This document shows positions 43,088 to 55,416 of a stretch of DNA of 64,000 bases, piece by piece. How positions within the stretch are numbered: position 1 is the first letter of the stretch; each line of letters starts with the position of its first letter. The position numbers and the translations under genes were made by a program. The notes beneath the pieces were generated by a model that worked only from the letters and a program-made list of their open reading frames with translations, did not search any database and had not been told where the DNA came from. The DNA comes from Ashinkailepas kermadecensis. Taxonomy: Eukaryota; Arthropoda; Thecostraca; Neolepadidae. The stretch is from positions 541,001-605,000 of the forward strand of contig JAOTOM010005124.1 of assembly GCA_034440615.1 (NCBI GenBank). The letters are read 5' to 3'.

Positions 43088-43290
43088 ATGGCTGGGCTCT
43101 GATTTTCAGCTGTCGCTACCAAAGGCAATAGGCACAGTTGTACGTCCCTTGGCATTGGCTGGGCTCTGACTTTCAGCTGTCGCTACCAAAGGCAATAGGC
43201 ACAGTTGTACGTCCCTTGGCATTGGCTGGGCTCTGATTTTCAGCTGTCGCTACCAAAGGCAATAGGCACAGTTGTACGTCCCTTGGCTGC
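43088..43290 (+). repeat. 67-bp repeat, three copies
   Basis: ggctgggctctgattttcag at 43090, with near-identical copies at 43157 and 43224. 43291-44227 is unique with no gene recognised. Confidence 0.93.
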
Positions 43291-44227
43291 TTCAGTGTCT
43301 AATTTAACTTGATATTGATCGAGCTTGTGCCCACGGCTCTCGCAGTTGCGAACGAAGTGACGAGAACTGGAAGACATTGTAGTTCATTTTATGGTCCGCT
43401 CCCGGTATATATAAAACTCCGACAACCAACTAGCTAACGTTCCCATGATCAGGGGTCCGGAGATCCAGCTTCAGAATTTCGGTCTCAACACAGGTGGTCT
43501 CGGTTCGCCTGTTCATGTCGTGTGAGGTCAAGATAATTTATGTTGCTTGAACTTGATTGAACATGTGCGTTAGGTCGTCAAGTTTTGGATGGAAGCTGTT
43601 ATCGTCTTTGTGCTGCTTTCAACCGTAGATGATTTTAGCACGCGGGGTAGTTGAATTTCGTACAAAACGCACAGTGGAAGGGAGATTATCCTCTCCTAAG
43701 ATCTCGAATACGAGTCTGTGACACGACGCGGTCGAGGTAAGTGTGAACTAGAAGTCTTCGCTGGGCCCAAAAAGGTGCAAATGAACGCTCTATGGGTCAG
43801 TTCGGGTTGACAAGCCAACATCCACCACTCTGGAAAACTGTACATTGACTACCTATCTGATTTGGAATAATTTCAACTGTCCTAGCGTTCCTTACGCCAC
43901 GAAGATCATCCGCTGTGAGTTTGGTATCGGCAATGAGCAGCTCGGGCACCAACAGGACCAAATATCTCTGGCGTTGTCCGACTCGCCTGTCAGCCTTGAC
44001 CAGGACCGATGTCTCTGAGACCGCACCAGCCAATCTAGGGCCGGCCAGGCTACTCGTAGGCACTGCGCAGGTCAGTTACGCACGACGGCACATAATGGCT
44101 GCTCGCCTCTATCTTCCAACCAACGTCGAAGAAGCAGTTCGTGGTTGGCCCGGCGACTCAACGGTGACCGGAGGCGCCCGCGAACGGCAGGTACTGGTCG
44201 TATCATCTTCCAAATTGCTCCTGTAAG

Positions 44228-44416
44228 CAGAGGCGCAGCCAAAAGCCTCTCATCCTTAGGAACCGAAAATGCACGAGATGCTACAAGATATGTTTGGAAT
44301 TTCACGACTCGAAACCAACATTTTCGGAGCGCTTCGCGCGATAAAAGCGTTCTCTGTTGCGTACCATTTTTTGGTCGGCTCGCCTCCCCCTTAAAAATAT
44401 GCTGGCTGCGCCACTG
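44228..44416 (+). mobile_element. MITE with 14-bp terminal inverted repeats (189 bp)
   Basis: Left end cagaggcgcagcca; the right end tggctgcgccactg is its inverse with one mismatch. Contains the palindromic cgcttcgcgcg. Related copies lie at 49958-50151 and 49168-49341. Non-coding. Confidence 0.85.
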
Positions 44417-44579
44417 CCTATGGTCATGCAATTCACCACGCGTTTCTATTTGCAAAGTTGGTACGTTCTTACATATGCACATGCTCAATGAAAATGGTAT
44501 TGGAAGATGGCTTAGCTCGGATGGATGTTTCCAGTGGTATGAATGGAATTCCATGACAAACCATTTTCAGTTGGAGGGT

Positions 44580-44672
44580 GATGTTGGGGAGCCAAGGAGA
44601 CAATGCTTGGCTGTGCTAAATGATCACATTTTTGGTCGAAGCGCCCTTAAGCTCAAAATATCTAACAATGCT
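44580..44672 (+). mobile_element. Diverged SINE 3' part
   Basis: aatgatcacatttttggtcg, then aagcgcccttaagctc and aaaatatctaac: a decayed family tail. Confidence 0.45.
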
Positions 44673-44796
44673 AATCGGGAGCAGCAATTACAACCAAACA
44701 AGACGCTTCTGCTGTTTGAGAGGGGTTTGTAGAGCAGTACCAGTTGTGGCGTTGGTATGTGTTACGGATACAGCCAACCACGGGCATAAGGCAATT

Positions 44797-44907
44797 GGTT
44801 GGTTGGTTATTGGTTTTACGACACATCGACCGTTTGAGTCACATAGCGTCGCCAATCTCTCACGCCGATTGTGAGACGAGCATCTGACCCCTAGACCACT
44901 CGTCTCC
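44797..44907 (-). mobile_element. SINE, reverse orientation, with 14-bp target duplication
   Basis: Flanked by ggcataaggcaatt on both sides (44783-44796 and 44908-44921). Read on the minus strand: tRNA-like head gtggtctaggggtcagatgc, body ggcgtgagagattggcgacg, tail tcgtaaaaccaataaccaac. Confidence 0.92.
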
Positions 44908-44959
44908 GGCATAAGGCAATTACTTGCGAACAATTATAGGTATATATGCTTCGCCGTTG

Positions 44960-46225
44960 CCATGTTGCTCGGGCCAGGGAACATTGCGCAGGGGCCCAGA
45001 AAACCACGCTGGTACCCCAAAATCGAACCGGGACCGGAATAAAATCAAGCCCGGACTCAATGTTCAGCAAGGACACCAAAAGAAATAATCCCTGGGCCGG
45101 ATGATCGCTCTGGAACCCAAATATCACGCTAGATGCCCGCAAAATCGCGTAGAGCCCAGAAAAAAAAATGTGGAGACCAGGAAGTGTTGCGCCAGGTCCC
45201 CAAAGCATCGCGCCGGAATCCGGAAAAGTGGTTCGGGCTAAACACAAATTCAGAACAAGCAACGAAAAAAATCGCCTCGAACCCAGAAAATCCGTGTCGG
45301 GGCCCTGACAACTCGCATTGTGGGTCTGAAGACTCGCCCCTGGGCCAGAAAATGTGCGTCGGGAATCCCCCCAAAAATATCGCACCGGGACCTCCAATAT
45401 CGCGCTGGGCCTTCAAAAACTGCCGATAGTCGTCCAAAAAAAATCCTCAGAGCGTCGGGCTCTGAGGTTATGCCTACAACGTGGGCTCTAAAAATCGCAA
45501 CGAGGCCCAAAGAAATGAATCCGGGTCCACGAAAAATTAAGCAGGAACCACGAAAAATAGATCCGTGCCTAAACAATTGCTTCAAAGCCCCAAACATCGC
45601 GCGAGAGCCCCGGAAATCGCGCGGCGCCAACAAACGTTCCGGGCACAGAAAAAATCGCGTCGGACCCAAAATCGCAACGGAACAAGGGAAAAGCTACCCG
45701 AGAGCTTTTAAAAAATCATCAAGAATTCCGAAGAGGTCCCAAAAAATACGTCGAGCAAAGAAAACTCGTGTCCGGGCCACAACTCACTTCGGAGTCCCGA
45801 AAACACGCGCCGGGGCCTAAAAATCGCATTTGGGCCCCAAAAATTACACTCGGGCGCCAAAACGTCGATCGATGGCTCCGAAATCCCAGTCATAGGCCCT
45901 AAATATATCCAGCGGTGCCTTCAAAGCCACCGGAAACTCGAAAACCTGCCGGAACCCTCCAAAGCGCATCGGATCTCGAAAAAATAATGGCAGGGCGTTG
46001 CAATATGCGCTGCTGCCCTAAATAAATAAACTGGGAAGCTCAAAAGCACAAAGGAGAACCCTCAAAACACGCTGGGACCCTCAAAACACACCGTGGCATA
46101 AAGACGGCATGCTCACATAAAAGCCGGGGCCTGCAAAAAATGGCATGCGGTCATAAAATCGCGACGGGTTGCAAATAAACACCGGACTTTCGAAAACGCG
46201 CTGTGCCCTCGAAACTACCGTGAGT
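44960..46225 (+). repeat. Decayed satellite-like tract, about 30-bp periodicity
   Basis: About 40 loosely similar blocks alternating a G/C-rich core (cgggccc, cgcgccgg) with an A-run and atcgc. No two blocks are identical. No coding similarity despite open frames. Confidence 0.6.
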
Positions 46226-46628
46226 CCACAAAGGTAACGACAAATTGTCCTGAACTATAATACGAATAATACTATATATAATATAATATAAATATAATGC
46301 TGTATAATATTATATAATACATATAATACGAAGTATTATGGGACGTCAAATATGGCACAAGACCAGTATATGGCATCAATTATCAAAATGTAAGAGGCCT
46401 AGCAGAAGCCGCAGAACCCACGAAGCGTGGCGAATGCGACGAATGTGAAAGGCGGGTGTTCACGTGCACGAACGTTGACGTGATGAGACTGGGCGTTATT
46501 GATTGCAAAGCGCTGAATTGTACAATTTAACATTTGAAAGTAATTGGCACAAAAACTATGGTGGTAGGTAAAGGTTGGGCACCCTCCACACGCAAAGCCT
46601 CCCTCCCAACCGATGGTTTAGATATGCC

Positions 46629-46785
<157 letters not shown>

Positions 46786-46796
46786 TAAGGCGCTAC

Positions 46797-49165
46797 CAAG
46801 GGGTGGGAGTGGCAGTGAACATGCAGATAGCGGCCGCTATAGCTTGGAGTGGAATATCCGCCCTGCCGACATGCAGCCGACGTGAGGCCGATGTTGACTG
46901 CTATCGGGACGTTAGCGGCTCACTGTGAGCTGGGAGTGGAATATCCGCCCATGCCGACATGCAGGGAGGCCGATGTTGGACTGCTATCGGGACGTTAGCG
47001 GCTCATGGAGTGGAACGTCCGCCCATGCCACATGCAGCCGACGTGAGGCCGATGTTGGACTGCTATCGGGACGTTAGCGGCTCACTGTGAGCTGGGGAGG
47101 GGAATATGCCCAAGGGGTGGGACGTGGCAGTGAACATGCAGATAGCGGCCCGCTGTGAGCTGGGGAGTGGAATATCCGCCCATGCCGACATGCAGCCGAC
47201 GTGAGGCCGATGTTGGACTGCTATCGGGACGTTAGCGGCTCACTGTGAGCTGGGGAGTGGAACGTCCGCCCATGCCGACATGCAGCCAACGTTGCCCCGC
47301 TATCCAGTCGACGCTCGCCCTCGCTTTGCCGAATGCACCAGATCTCAACATCCGATTATCAGAGCAGCTGTGTTTTATGACTATCTGACAGAACAACTGT
47401 ATTGTATCAGTCAAATCCGAACCGTACGCCACAGATACCGTCGCACCGCCCAGCTCCTCAAACACATCATGCAAGGTTCACACTCCATATTTTTGTTGTC
47501 AACCGGATCATTTTTCTGCTTATCGGCACTCTGTGGGAGACATTATGGAGTAGTTTTGATATTAGCTTCTCCGTTCCGCTATCCGTTCTCCGTTGCTACC
47601 AGTTTCTCCGTTCAGCCCCAAACTTCACCTGGGCGGCATCTGTGAAGCATGTTTAAAGATGATTACCAGAAAGAACACAACGTAATTAATGCCTACCTAC
47701 CTCATCTTCACATTAGCATGATTCACAGCTCCCAATAAATTTAGTTTCAGATAGGTATTCCATAAATTTAGAGAAAATATGCCGCCAATTTCTGGCAAAA
47801 GTTGAGATGATTGTCTATGCGTTGGTTGAGGTTCATTGGCGATACATTGTGCGGATAAACTCTAGAACATCCTGTAAGATGCGATCCATCGAACAATGGG
47901 GACGCAAACATGTCAGATATTATTTGTTTGCGTTATGAGGATGATTACCAAAAAGAACACAACGGAATTAATGCCTACCTACCTCAACTTCACATCGGCA
48001 GAATTCACAACTCCCATTCAATTCGCTTTCAAAGCGAATCTGGAATTCGGTCCCCAAGATGACTCAGACGCAATCGATGCACCCCATGCACAGCACGATT
48101 TCACTATCTTCCGTTTCTGGCTCTCCGACATACAGAGCAAGACGGGACCTCAAAGGCATAAAGCACCGGGAAGGCTCGAGCCCTCTGCGACGCCGTCATG
48201 CGAATTGTGCGAGAAGTCAAAAGGTTGGTCTAGCTATTATATAGGCATAGGTCAAAGATGTCACCATCTGCATCCAATTGCCCGCGCTTCAGCTTTTGTC
48301 TTTAATTGCATAGAAGCTAAATAATCTCTCAGCACTTCCTGCCAAACAGTCACCAGCCAATTTCAGTTCAGCAGTCTTTTCAGCGTCGGCTGGATAGTGG
48401 GGAACGTTCGCTGGATAGGGGAGGGGTAACGTCGGTTGGATAGCGGGAGATCGTCGGCCGGAGAGCGGATGAACGTTGGTCAGATAGCCGTGTGGATGTG
48501 GACTTCGGCAGAATCCTGGCTGAATGTCGGTTCAGTGTCGGCTTGATGTCGGCATGAGTGGATTCACTGTTCAGTCGACAGCGGCCCGACATGGACCCGA
48601 CACAGATCTCACGTCGGCTGCATGTCGGCTGGGTGTCAGCTGCGTGTCGGCATGGGCGAACATTCCACTCCCAGTCGACAGCGGGTCGCTAGCGTACCGA
48701 CAGCGGCCCAACGTAGGACCGAGCATCGGGCTCACGTCGGACAGCTGTCGGCATGTTCACTGGATGGGAGGTCAGAGTGCACCCCCTCGAAGTTCTGCAC
48801 TTTGGTCGAGGTCGGTGCCAACTTCGAGCCGGCTTAGTCCCCCCATAAGGGTGTACCAACGCCCTTTGAGATAATGCCACTTAGTGAATTTATATTTCTA
48901 ACACCTCCCGTCGCTGTCGACCCGACGGCTGTCCGATATCGACACGCCGCAATCGATATGAATATGCCGCTGTCGGCCCGACAACGGTCCGACGTCGGCT
49001 TGCCGCGTTCGATATGTCGAACTCAACCCGACATATGCCGCTATTCCAGGTAAGATTGCCGATGTTGGGCCGAGAGCGGCCCGATGTCGGCATGCCGCTC
49101 ACGAGATGCCGAACTCGCCCAGACACATGCCGACAGTGGGCTGATATTGGCATGTTTACTGGGGA
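46797..49165 (+). mobile_element. Candidate foldback-type element with repeat-built inverted ends
   Basis: Left arm (46797-47290) holds units with ggagtggaatatccgcccat, gacatgcagccgacgtgag and ctatcgggacgttagcggct. Right arm (48370-49165) holds related units in the opposite orientation, e.g. cacgtcggctgcatgtcgg and atgggcgaacattccactcc. The core has an internal 80-bp duplication (47661-47740 and 47941-48022) and two open frames (47280-47645, 47896-48324) I do not recognise. Confidence 0.6.
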
Positions 49166-49167
49166 GC

Positions 49168-49337
49168 CTGAGCTCCCTGCCTTAGCACCGACAAATACAC
49201 TAGATCGAACGATGCATTTTTGAAACTTTCACCACGCAAAACCCTAAACTTACGGCGCGCTTCGCGAGCCGGAAGCTGTCTATGTTTCATTACATGTTTT
49301 TGGTCGAGCTCCCCGGTACGAAAATCCTGGCTGTGCC

Positions 49338-49341
<4 letters not shown>
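49168..49341 (+). mobile_element. MITE copy, left end missing
   Basis: Shares aaatacactagatcgaac, cggcgcgcttcgcgag and the right end ctggctgtgcca with the other copies. Confidence 0.7.
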
Positions 49342-49375
<34 letters not shown>

Positions 49376-49377
<2 letters not shown>

Positions 49378-49957
49378 TGTGAGAATAAATATAGGAACCC
49401 TTAACAAACTTCCCGAAATCCGAACAGTTTCAGAAAAGTAGGGAAAGGGCAGGTGCGGATACAAAGGGTGCAGGCGCGTGGGATCGACTTGAGGGCACTT
49501 ACCCCGCCCCAATGAAAAGGTGTGCCCTTCGGCCGGAAAAGACACCACTAATTCTGGAAGGTTCAAATGCACGCCCCCAGTTCAACGAATTTCTCAGCCA
49601 AAGAGTCGCCCCTTTTAGAGAAAATGGTGCCCCTTTGGGACGAAAAAGCTTCAGTATGTTTGAGTGCACCTCTCCCCCCCGCTCAAAGAATGTATCCGTC
49701 CAAGGCGCCCCTCCAAGGATATGTGCCCATTCCCATCATAATTAATGAATCCAACCCTGAGGAAGGGGCCCTAAGTAGGGAGGGAGGGTCTCTTAAGATG
49801 AACGCTCCCTGGACAAAATCCTGACTAAGCCACAGGCCCCATGGACGAAATTTGCAGCAATCGATTGCCTCTGTGCATTGGATCCCATTGAACATTCTCA
49901 AGTTTTTCTCCATATGGCTATGACTATTCCCCCCAAATGTTATTAGAACCATGAGTT
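49376..49957 (+). other. Intergenic stretch
   Basis: No gene recognised. Loosely repeated phrases about cgcccc and aaggtgcccctt suggest old transposon debris. Confidence 0.35.
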
Positions 49958-50151
49958 CAGTGGCGCAACCAGGTTTTTCCTAAGGGGTGCCCGACCAAAA
50001 AATGTGATGAAAAAGAGCAAGCTTCGGGCGCGCGAAGCGCGCCGAAAACTTTGGATTGTGCAAGGAGAAAATCTCAAATTTTCTTGTTTGATCTAGTGTA
50101 TTTTTGGGTGCTAAGGGGGAATGACCCCCGGCCCCCATGGCTACACCTCTG
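49958..50151 (-). mobile_element. MITE copy (194 bp)
   Basis: Left end cagtggcgcaacca and right end tggctacacctctg are inverted. The interior matches the inverse of the 49168-49341 copy. It lies about 75 bp upstream of the alpha-actinin 5' UTR block. Confidence 0.82.
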
Positions 50152-50224
50152 CATGAATTGATGACCGTCCATAAGCTATATGGAAATAATCGACTTCGAA
50201 TGTAACTTGCATCAGAGGAGAGGA

Positions 50225-50414
50225 GCGACATGGGAGGAAATAATCAGCTGACGAAAATAGTCCAGCCTTGGCTGGTGACGTTAGTGCGGCGCAGTGGTCG
50301 CAAACAACGGCGCCACGGACGAGTCCGTTTGCCTGGCACCACCGATGCGGGCGGGGGTGCGTGTGCCGGTTGCCGTTTGGTTGTGAGTGCTGCGTCAATA
50401 GGTAGAAACTGAAA
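50225..50414 (+). promoter_or_regulatory. Probable 5' UTR / promoter-proximal DNA of alpha-actinin
   Basis: CpG-rich block directly before the start codon, in contrast to the AT-rich flanks. The context gaaaatg at the start is acceptable for initiation. No certain TATA box or initiator. The transcription start cannot be fixed. Confidence 0.45.
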
Positions 50415-50510
50415 ATGTACAACGACGACGAGAATGCATACATGGAACAGGAAGATGAGTGGGAGAGAGAAGGACTCCTGGATCCTGCTTGGGAAAAGCA
50501 GCAGAAAAAG
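50415..50510 (+). CDS. Actn: alpha-actinin, first coding exon
   Basis: ATG at 50415 opens 32 codons that end YMEQEDEWEREGLLDPAWEK plus QQKK, immediately before a consensus donor GTGAGT at 50511 (phase 0). The segment is nearly identical to the insect alpha-actinin N-terminus, and the family resumes after it with the first calponin-homology domain. Alpha-actinin cross-links actin filaments, at Z-discs in muscle. The start is the first ATG of the frame and agrees with the length of the family's short N-terminal extension. No calponin-homology exon was found in the remaining 13.5 kb, so intron 1 runs past the window end. Confidence 0.93.
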
Positions 50511-52640
50511 GTGAGTGTACCAGCTTGAAACTTTTTTCAAATTTTGCATGTTTTCTTCTGTTTCCCTGCTTGATTTGTATTGCATCATGGGTTTTTATAT
50601 CCCAGAACAGAACTTGGATGTAGCAGAGTATTACAATTTGATGGTGCCAATCAAATGACTTGCCCTCAGGCAGAGGTAATAGCATGGTCACTGATTCAGA
50701 TTAATCATAATGTGTCTCAAAAACTTACCTGTGAGACATGCAGCTAGGAACCTGGCAAGCATTACCTACTTTGGCGGCAGTAGGTATGCCTAATAAGTGC
50801 AATATGCATTCATGAACTTCTAGGTGGATGATAGCAACCTATGGAAATGCCTAATTGCAGCTGGTTTATTTTGATTTCTGGACATTGGATTGAGCTTGCA
50901 CTAGGTAGGTACCTAGGTAGGTAGGTAGGTACCTAGGTAGGATCTACAGGATTGGATTTACATTCTGGATTCCTGGATTTTGAGAGGATTTTTGTGCAGC
51001 ATTCAAATTCAAATCTAAATTCAAAGCTTTGTGTTCCGACACATACTTCTTTTCTAAAATATCTGCATTCTCCAGTCAGTGTCAACATGTTTTTCAAGCA
51101 GTAGTTACCTAGCTACCTACCTTATTATGTGTGGTCCTTTCAAGTAGCTCCATTTAATTTTGTTAAATTTACACCTTAAGGCAATTTTGGAATACTTGAA
51201 AAGAAAATTTCCAATGCAATGTTTATGAATGTCATTAATGTCATATAATGGCTGTGCTGACGTCCAATTTTTGTCACTGGCTAGCATTTGAATATCTGCA
51301 GGTCTTTGTCTGATATCTTAACCTTGTTGTCATGTGGGATAAACTTAGTTATAAAATTAAACATTTTCCCATGTATTCTGGAACCAATTTGGCAACAAGT
51401 CAGTATGATAAGCTTTTTCACTTTATGTGAAATATGCCAATCCAAGGCATGGATAAATGTTCTGTCCATTTGAATGGCTCCTTTCCTAACCCAAAAGGGA
51501 TTATTTATGATAACTTCTCACAGGGTACTCCTTCCATAATTTACATGCATATTCACAATTGGTGTGCTCCAAAGTGTTTTTGTTGTGTCATCTCACTTTA
51601 GTTTGCTTAGGATTTGTGCCGTAGCTCTTGCAAACTGCACCATCAAGTTGAACCAGCAAATAATTTGTTTTGGCCTCTGCATATTTTGTACCTGGATCTG
51701 CCTACACCTATTGTATGTTGTATTTAGCTTTAGTATTTCCATGTGCTGATTATGGTGTTTTTTTCCTTACATCATCATCAAGTGAAAAATACATGAAGTT
51801 TCTCCCAAAGCCTCCTTTTTTTACTACTTGAAGCCACCTTGATTTTTGTTTTGGCTATGAGCCATACATTACAAACTGAACTTTTCAAAACAATGTTACA
51901 CAACTGAGCTTTGAAATGCTTTACATTACAAACTGAACCATGTTTGTGTCATAACAGTGGGTTGGTAAACATGTACAGTCATTGATAAAAAATACCACAG
52001 CATGTGGATTTTTTAGCCCCTGACCCTTCTTTTTAAGTTGTACTGCAGTAATGTCAATCTTGTCCAGACAAATTGAATGTCATCTTTTTGCATCAAAATT
52101 GAACAAGCCATTCTCAAGAACTTTAGTGGGAGGGGGTGGTACAAAATCGGCCCCTGTGCACCCTTACTGTAGTACTGAGCAGTCTGCATGGTGCTGGGTT
52201 AAGCTGGTTTGAGCCAGATATATTGAGTTTTAGCCACAAGCAACTGTACCAATTATACTGTCTTTTTGCCAACTCTGCTGGATACCATACAATTTTCCTC
52301 CATACTACAGCAAATAATCTTTAATCAAAATACCTAAATTTTAATTTCAAGGCTTTTTCTGACCTGATAACATGCATGACATTTTGTATGCTTTTAGATA
52401 AGAACATATCCATGTTTGGATTTGTGTTATGTAATCCAAATTTTCAGATATAGTTTTGGGTTATTCCAATTTGGAGAGGATATTTTGCTCTTGTTTTGAA
52501 ATTTGACATCACAATCTCGTTTTTAACTTCCAGTCAGTTTCGGGCATGTAGAGCACACTTCCCACTTCCATCCTCTAAATATATCCTCCTGAACATATTC
52601 ATCTGAACACGGGACCTGCCGGTACTTAGGCGGGTTCATG
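50511..52640 (+). other. Alpha-actinin intron 1, AT-rich part
   Basis: About 2 kb of AT-rich, T-rich, CpG-poor DNA without minisatellites. A short run of the tetranucleotide aggt/acct lies at 50903-50942. No exon or gene recognised. Its composition is unlike the rest of the window. Confidence 0.6.
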
Positions 52641-54418
52641 TTTGGCCCCTGAGCTTCGTTTTGCCCTGGTGGCGGCCGCGTCTCAGGAGATAGCACTCTG
52701 GTGGCTCTCGACGGCCAGGTGGACAGATATGAAGTGATCCCCACTTACGGGCATTTTATTATTGTACAATGCGAAATGGATGCAGCGGTGAAGTATTCCT
52801 TTGCTTAGATGAACTAAATACCATGATTGCCATTGCTGCTGGTGGTACGAGAAGTTTTCGAATTTGCCCATTGCATGTAGGCAAACATTATGTGTCGTCT
52901 GTTGCATCGAGCCGCCTGCATCGCGTGCATTTAAAGCATCAGTTTCTGTGTGGTTTAATCCACTGCGCGTGTCACAGGCAGTTTCCACGCTACCCGATAA
53001 ATTGAAGCGTCATTCTCCGTCTCGTAATGGTGCACGTTCCTGACATGCTGATGCTGTTTATGCCTGCCATCATCGACCCAGCCGCCCCCAGAAAGCCATG
53101 ATCACCATGGGCAATGCAGTTGCCGTGATTTGAGTGCTGTGCTGTGGGCAGACTGTGACGGCCCCGCCCACCGGCACCCGTCGGCGCGCCGTCAGGTGCT
53201 GGGCGTCGGCGTCGGCGCGCTGGCGGCCGCTATTTCCGTGCTGGCTGGCGCCCGACACTGCCCTGTTCCGCCGGCCGGCGGCTAAGGTTACCCCCGGCGG
53301 TGATGCGCCGCCAAAAATGGCGCGGGTGCCGCCCATATCGCGACCCGTGTCCTGCCGGGCGCCGGCCCGGCGCCAGCCATGACGGCGCGTGACGTGACGT
53401 GACGGTAACCGGCGGCGTCACGCAGCCGGTCCGAGCCGGTCACGCCGAGCTCCGGCCGGCTCCGACCGGCTCGGGTGACGTCGAGTCGGCGCCGGCGGAG
53501 TGTGCCGGAGACGGGATTGCACGAGCTCGACCCACGACGGTCTAGCTCGTGAAGAGTCTGTGTGAGCCGCTGCCCCGACGGAGGCGCAGTCGTAGAATGC
53601 ATGATCGGACTGAACGGCAACTCCGCTGGATCCTTTTCCCGTCGATTGACATCGGTTGCGTGTGACGGCAAACACACGGGTGGATCGTGAGTAGTCGGCC
53701 TGCCACCGCCTGACCCACGCCCGTAACTCCACCACAGCGTGAACCTCTCGGCGCGGGCTATCGTGACGCACACGCCGTCGCTTCCGCATGGTGGATGGCG
53801 ACGATTGTACGGGGCGGGGTGACAGACACGCCGGTATCGGTGTCACTACTGACGGACAGGTCTGCACGTGGCAATTGTCGTTAAACCGCCTCGCTGCTGT
53901 CGGGCTGACAGTGCAGCCACGGTGTCACCGGGTACCACTTAGGTGGCTCCGTATCGCTGGGTATTGTCGGGGTGACTCGGTATCGATGGGCACGCAGTTG
54001 CCAGTGCATGTTTATTATGACATAAAACCAGTCCGCATAAGTGGACGTGGAACTTTTTGCCACACCGCGTGTAATCACGTGCGCTTAATCATTGATTGGA
54101 GAAGAAAAATAACTGCCTTGATCTTCAGAGAGCATAACTCTTTTGGGTGCTAAAATGCCCAGATGAGTCGTTTTGCCAACTCTGGTAAAGATTCAGTGTT
54201 GTGCCCGACACAGCGGACCGGGAATGTTAACCACCAGTGTACCTGGGCAGTGGCGTGCCTGTGGTACACCACTGCAGCAACTTCGGTACCTGCAGTACCT
54301 GCAGTGCCTGCAGCACGACCGGAGCCGCAGGTCGGCAACAGGTTGCGCGTAACACGACCGTGGCCACGGTGCTGCTGTATTGACTGTCTTCTATCATCAC
54401 ATGCGATAACGTAATGCG
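52641..54418 (+). other. Alpha-actinin intron 1, GC-rich unique stretch
   Basis: CpG-rich sequence, especially 53100-53560 with repeated short gacgtgacgtgacg and ccggc motifs. No coding similarity recognised. An alternative promoter or first exon is possible but unsupported. Confidence 0.4.
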
Positions 54419-54915
54419 GATGTGGTGCGCTCGGGCACTTCGGGCGCTCCGACTGCCTGACCACACCGATAGGGTGGCGGACGGATGTTGTGCGCTCTAG
54501 TTGTGTGCTCGGGTACTTCGGGCACTCCGGCCGCCCGGCCACACCGAGAGGGTGGCGGACGGATGTTGTGCGCTCTAGTTGTGTGCTCGGGTACTTCGGG
54601 CACTCCGGCCGCCCGGCCACACCGAGAGGGTGGCGGACGGATGTTGTGCGCTCTAGTTGTGTGCTCGGGTACTTCGGGCACTCGCCCGGCCCACCGTGGG
54701 TGGCGGCGGATTTTGCGCTCTACTTCCGGCCGCCCGGCCACACCGAGAGGGTGGCGGACGGATGTTGTGCGCTCTAGTTGTGTGCTCGGGTACTTCGGGC
54801 ACTCCGGCCGCCCGGCCACACCGATAGGGTGGCGGACGGATGTTGTGCGCTCTAGTTGTGTGCTCGGGTACTTCAGGCACTCCGGCAACACCGAGAGGGT
54901 GGCGGACGGATGTTG
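54419..54915 (+). repeat. 78-bp minisatellite, alpha-actinin intron 1
   Basis: Six units containing ggatgttgtgcgctctagtt and ggtacttcgggcactccgg, one shortened. Open in several frames, but not a gene. Confidence 0.95.
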
Positions 54916-55383
54916 TGAGATGCTAGACGTTTACACCATGGCGGGTGCATTTTTATGGAACGTGGGTATTTACGTTCTTTTGAGGTGCGCCTGTGCACCA
55001 ACAAAATGCAGGTACCTGCCAATGAGTGAGCGAGGGTATCCTGTTCTGCGACTGCTATTCTTGGCGGAGCTTGGAGGAACATATATGGTGGTATATATAT
55101 ATATTTGAATATTTCGGAAGCAGGTTTTCACGGATACATACATTGTTGAAGACGGACAGCGTTGTCTGTGTTTATCTTCTTTGTATGCACATTTTCTAGT
55201 TTTCGGATGACTTTCCGTTGTTTGTTGGAGATGCAAAAGGTAACCGAAGGAAGCAATTGTGAAGAGAAGAAAAATTTTAAAAAGTCATTCATAGGTCGAT
55301 ATAATAACTATAACAAGAAAATGTGCATAAAAAGAAGATAAACGCAGACAGCGCTGTCGTCTTCAACAATATATATATACATA

Positions 55384-55416
<33 letters not shown>

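Noticed and set aside
47280..48324. Two frames as transposase remnants
   Set aside because: Located in the foldback candidate, but no catalytic motif visible; kept only as open frames.
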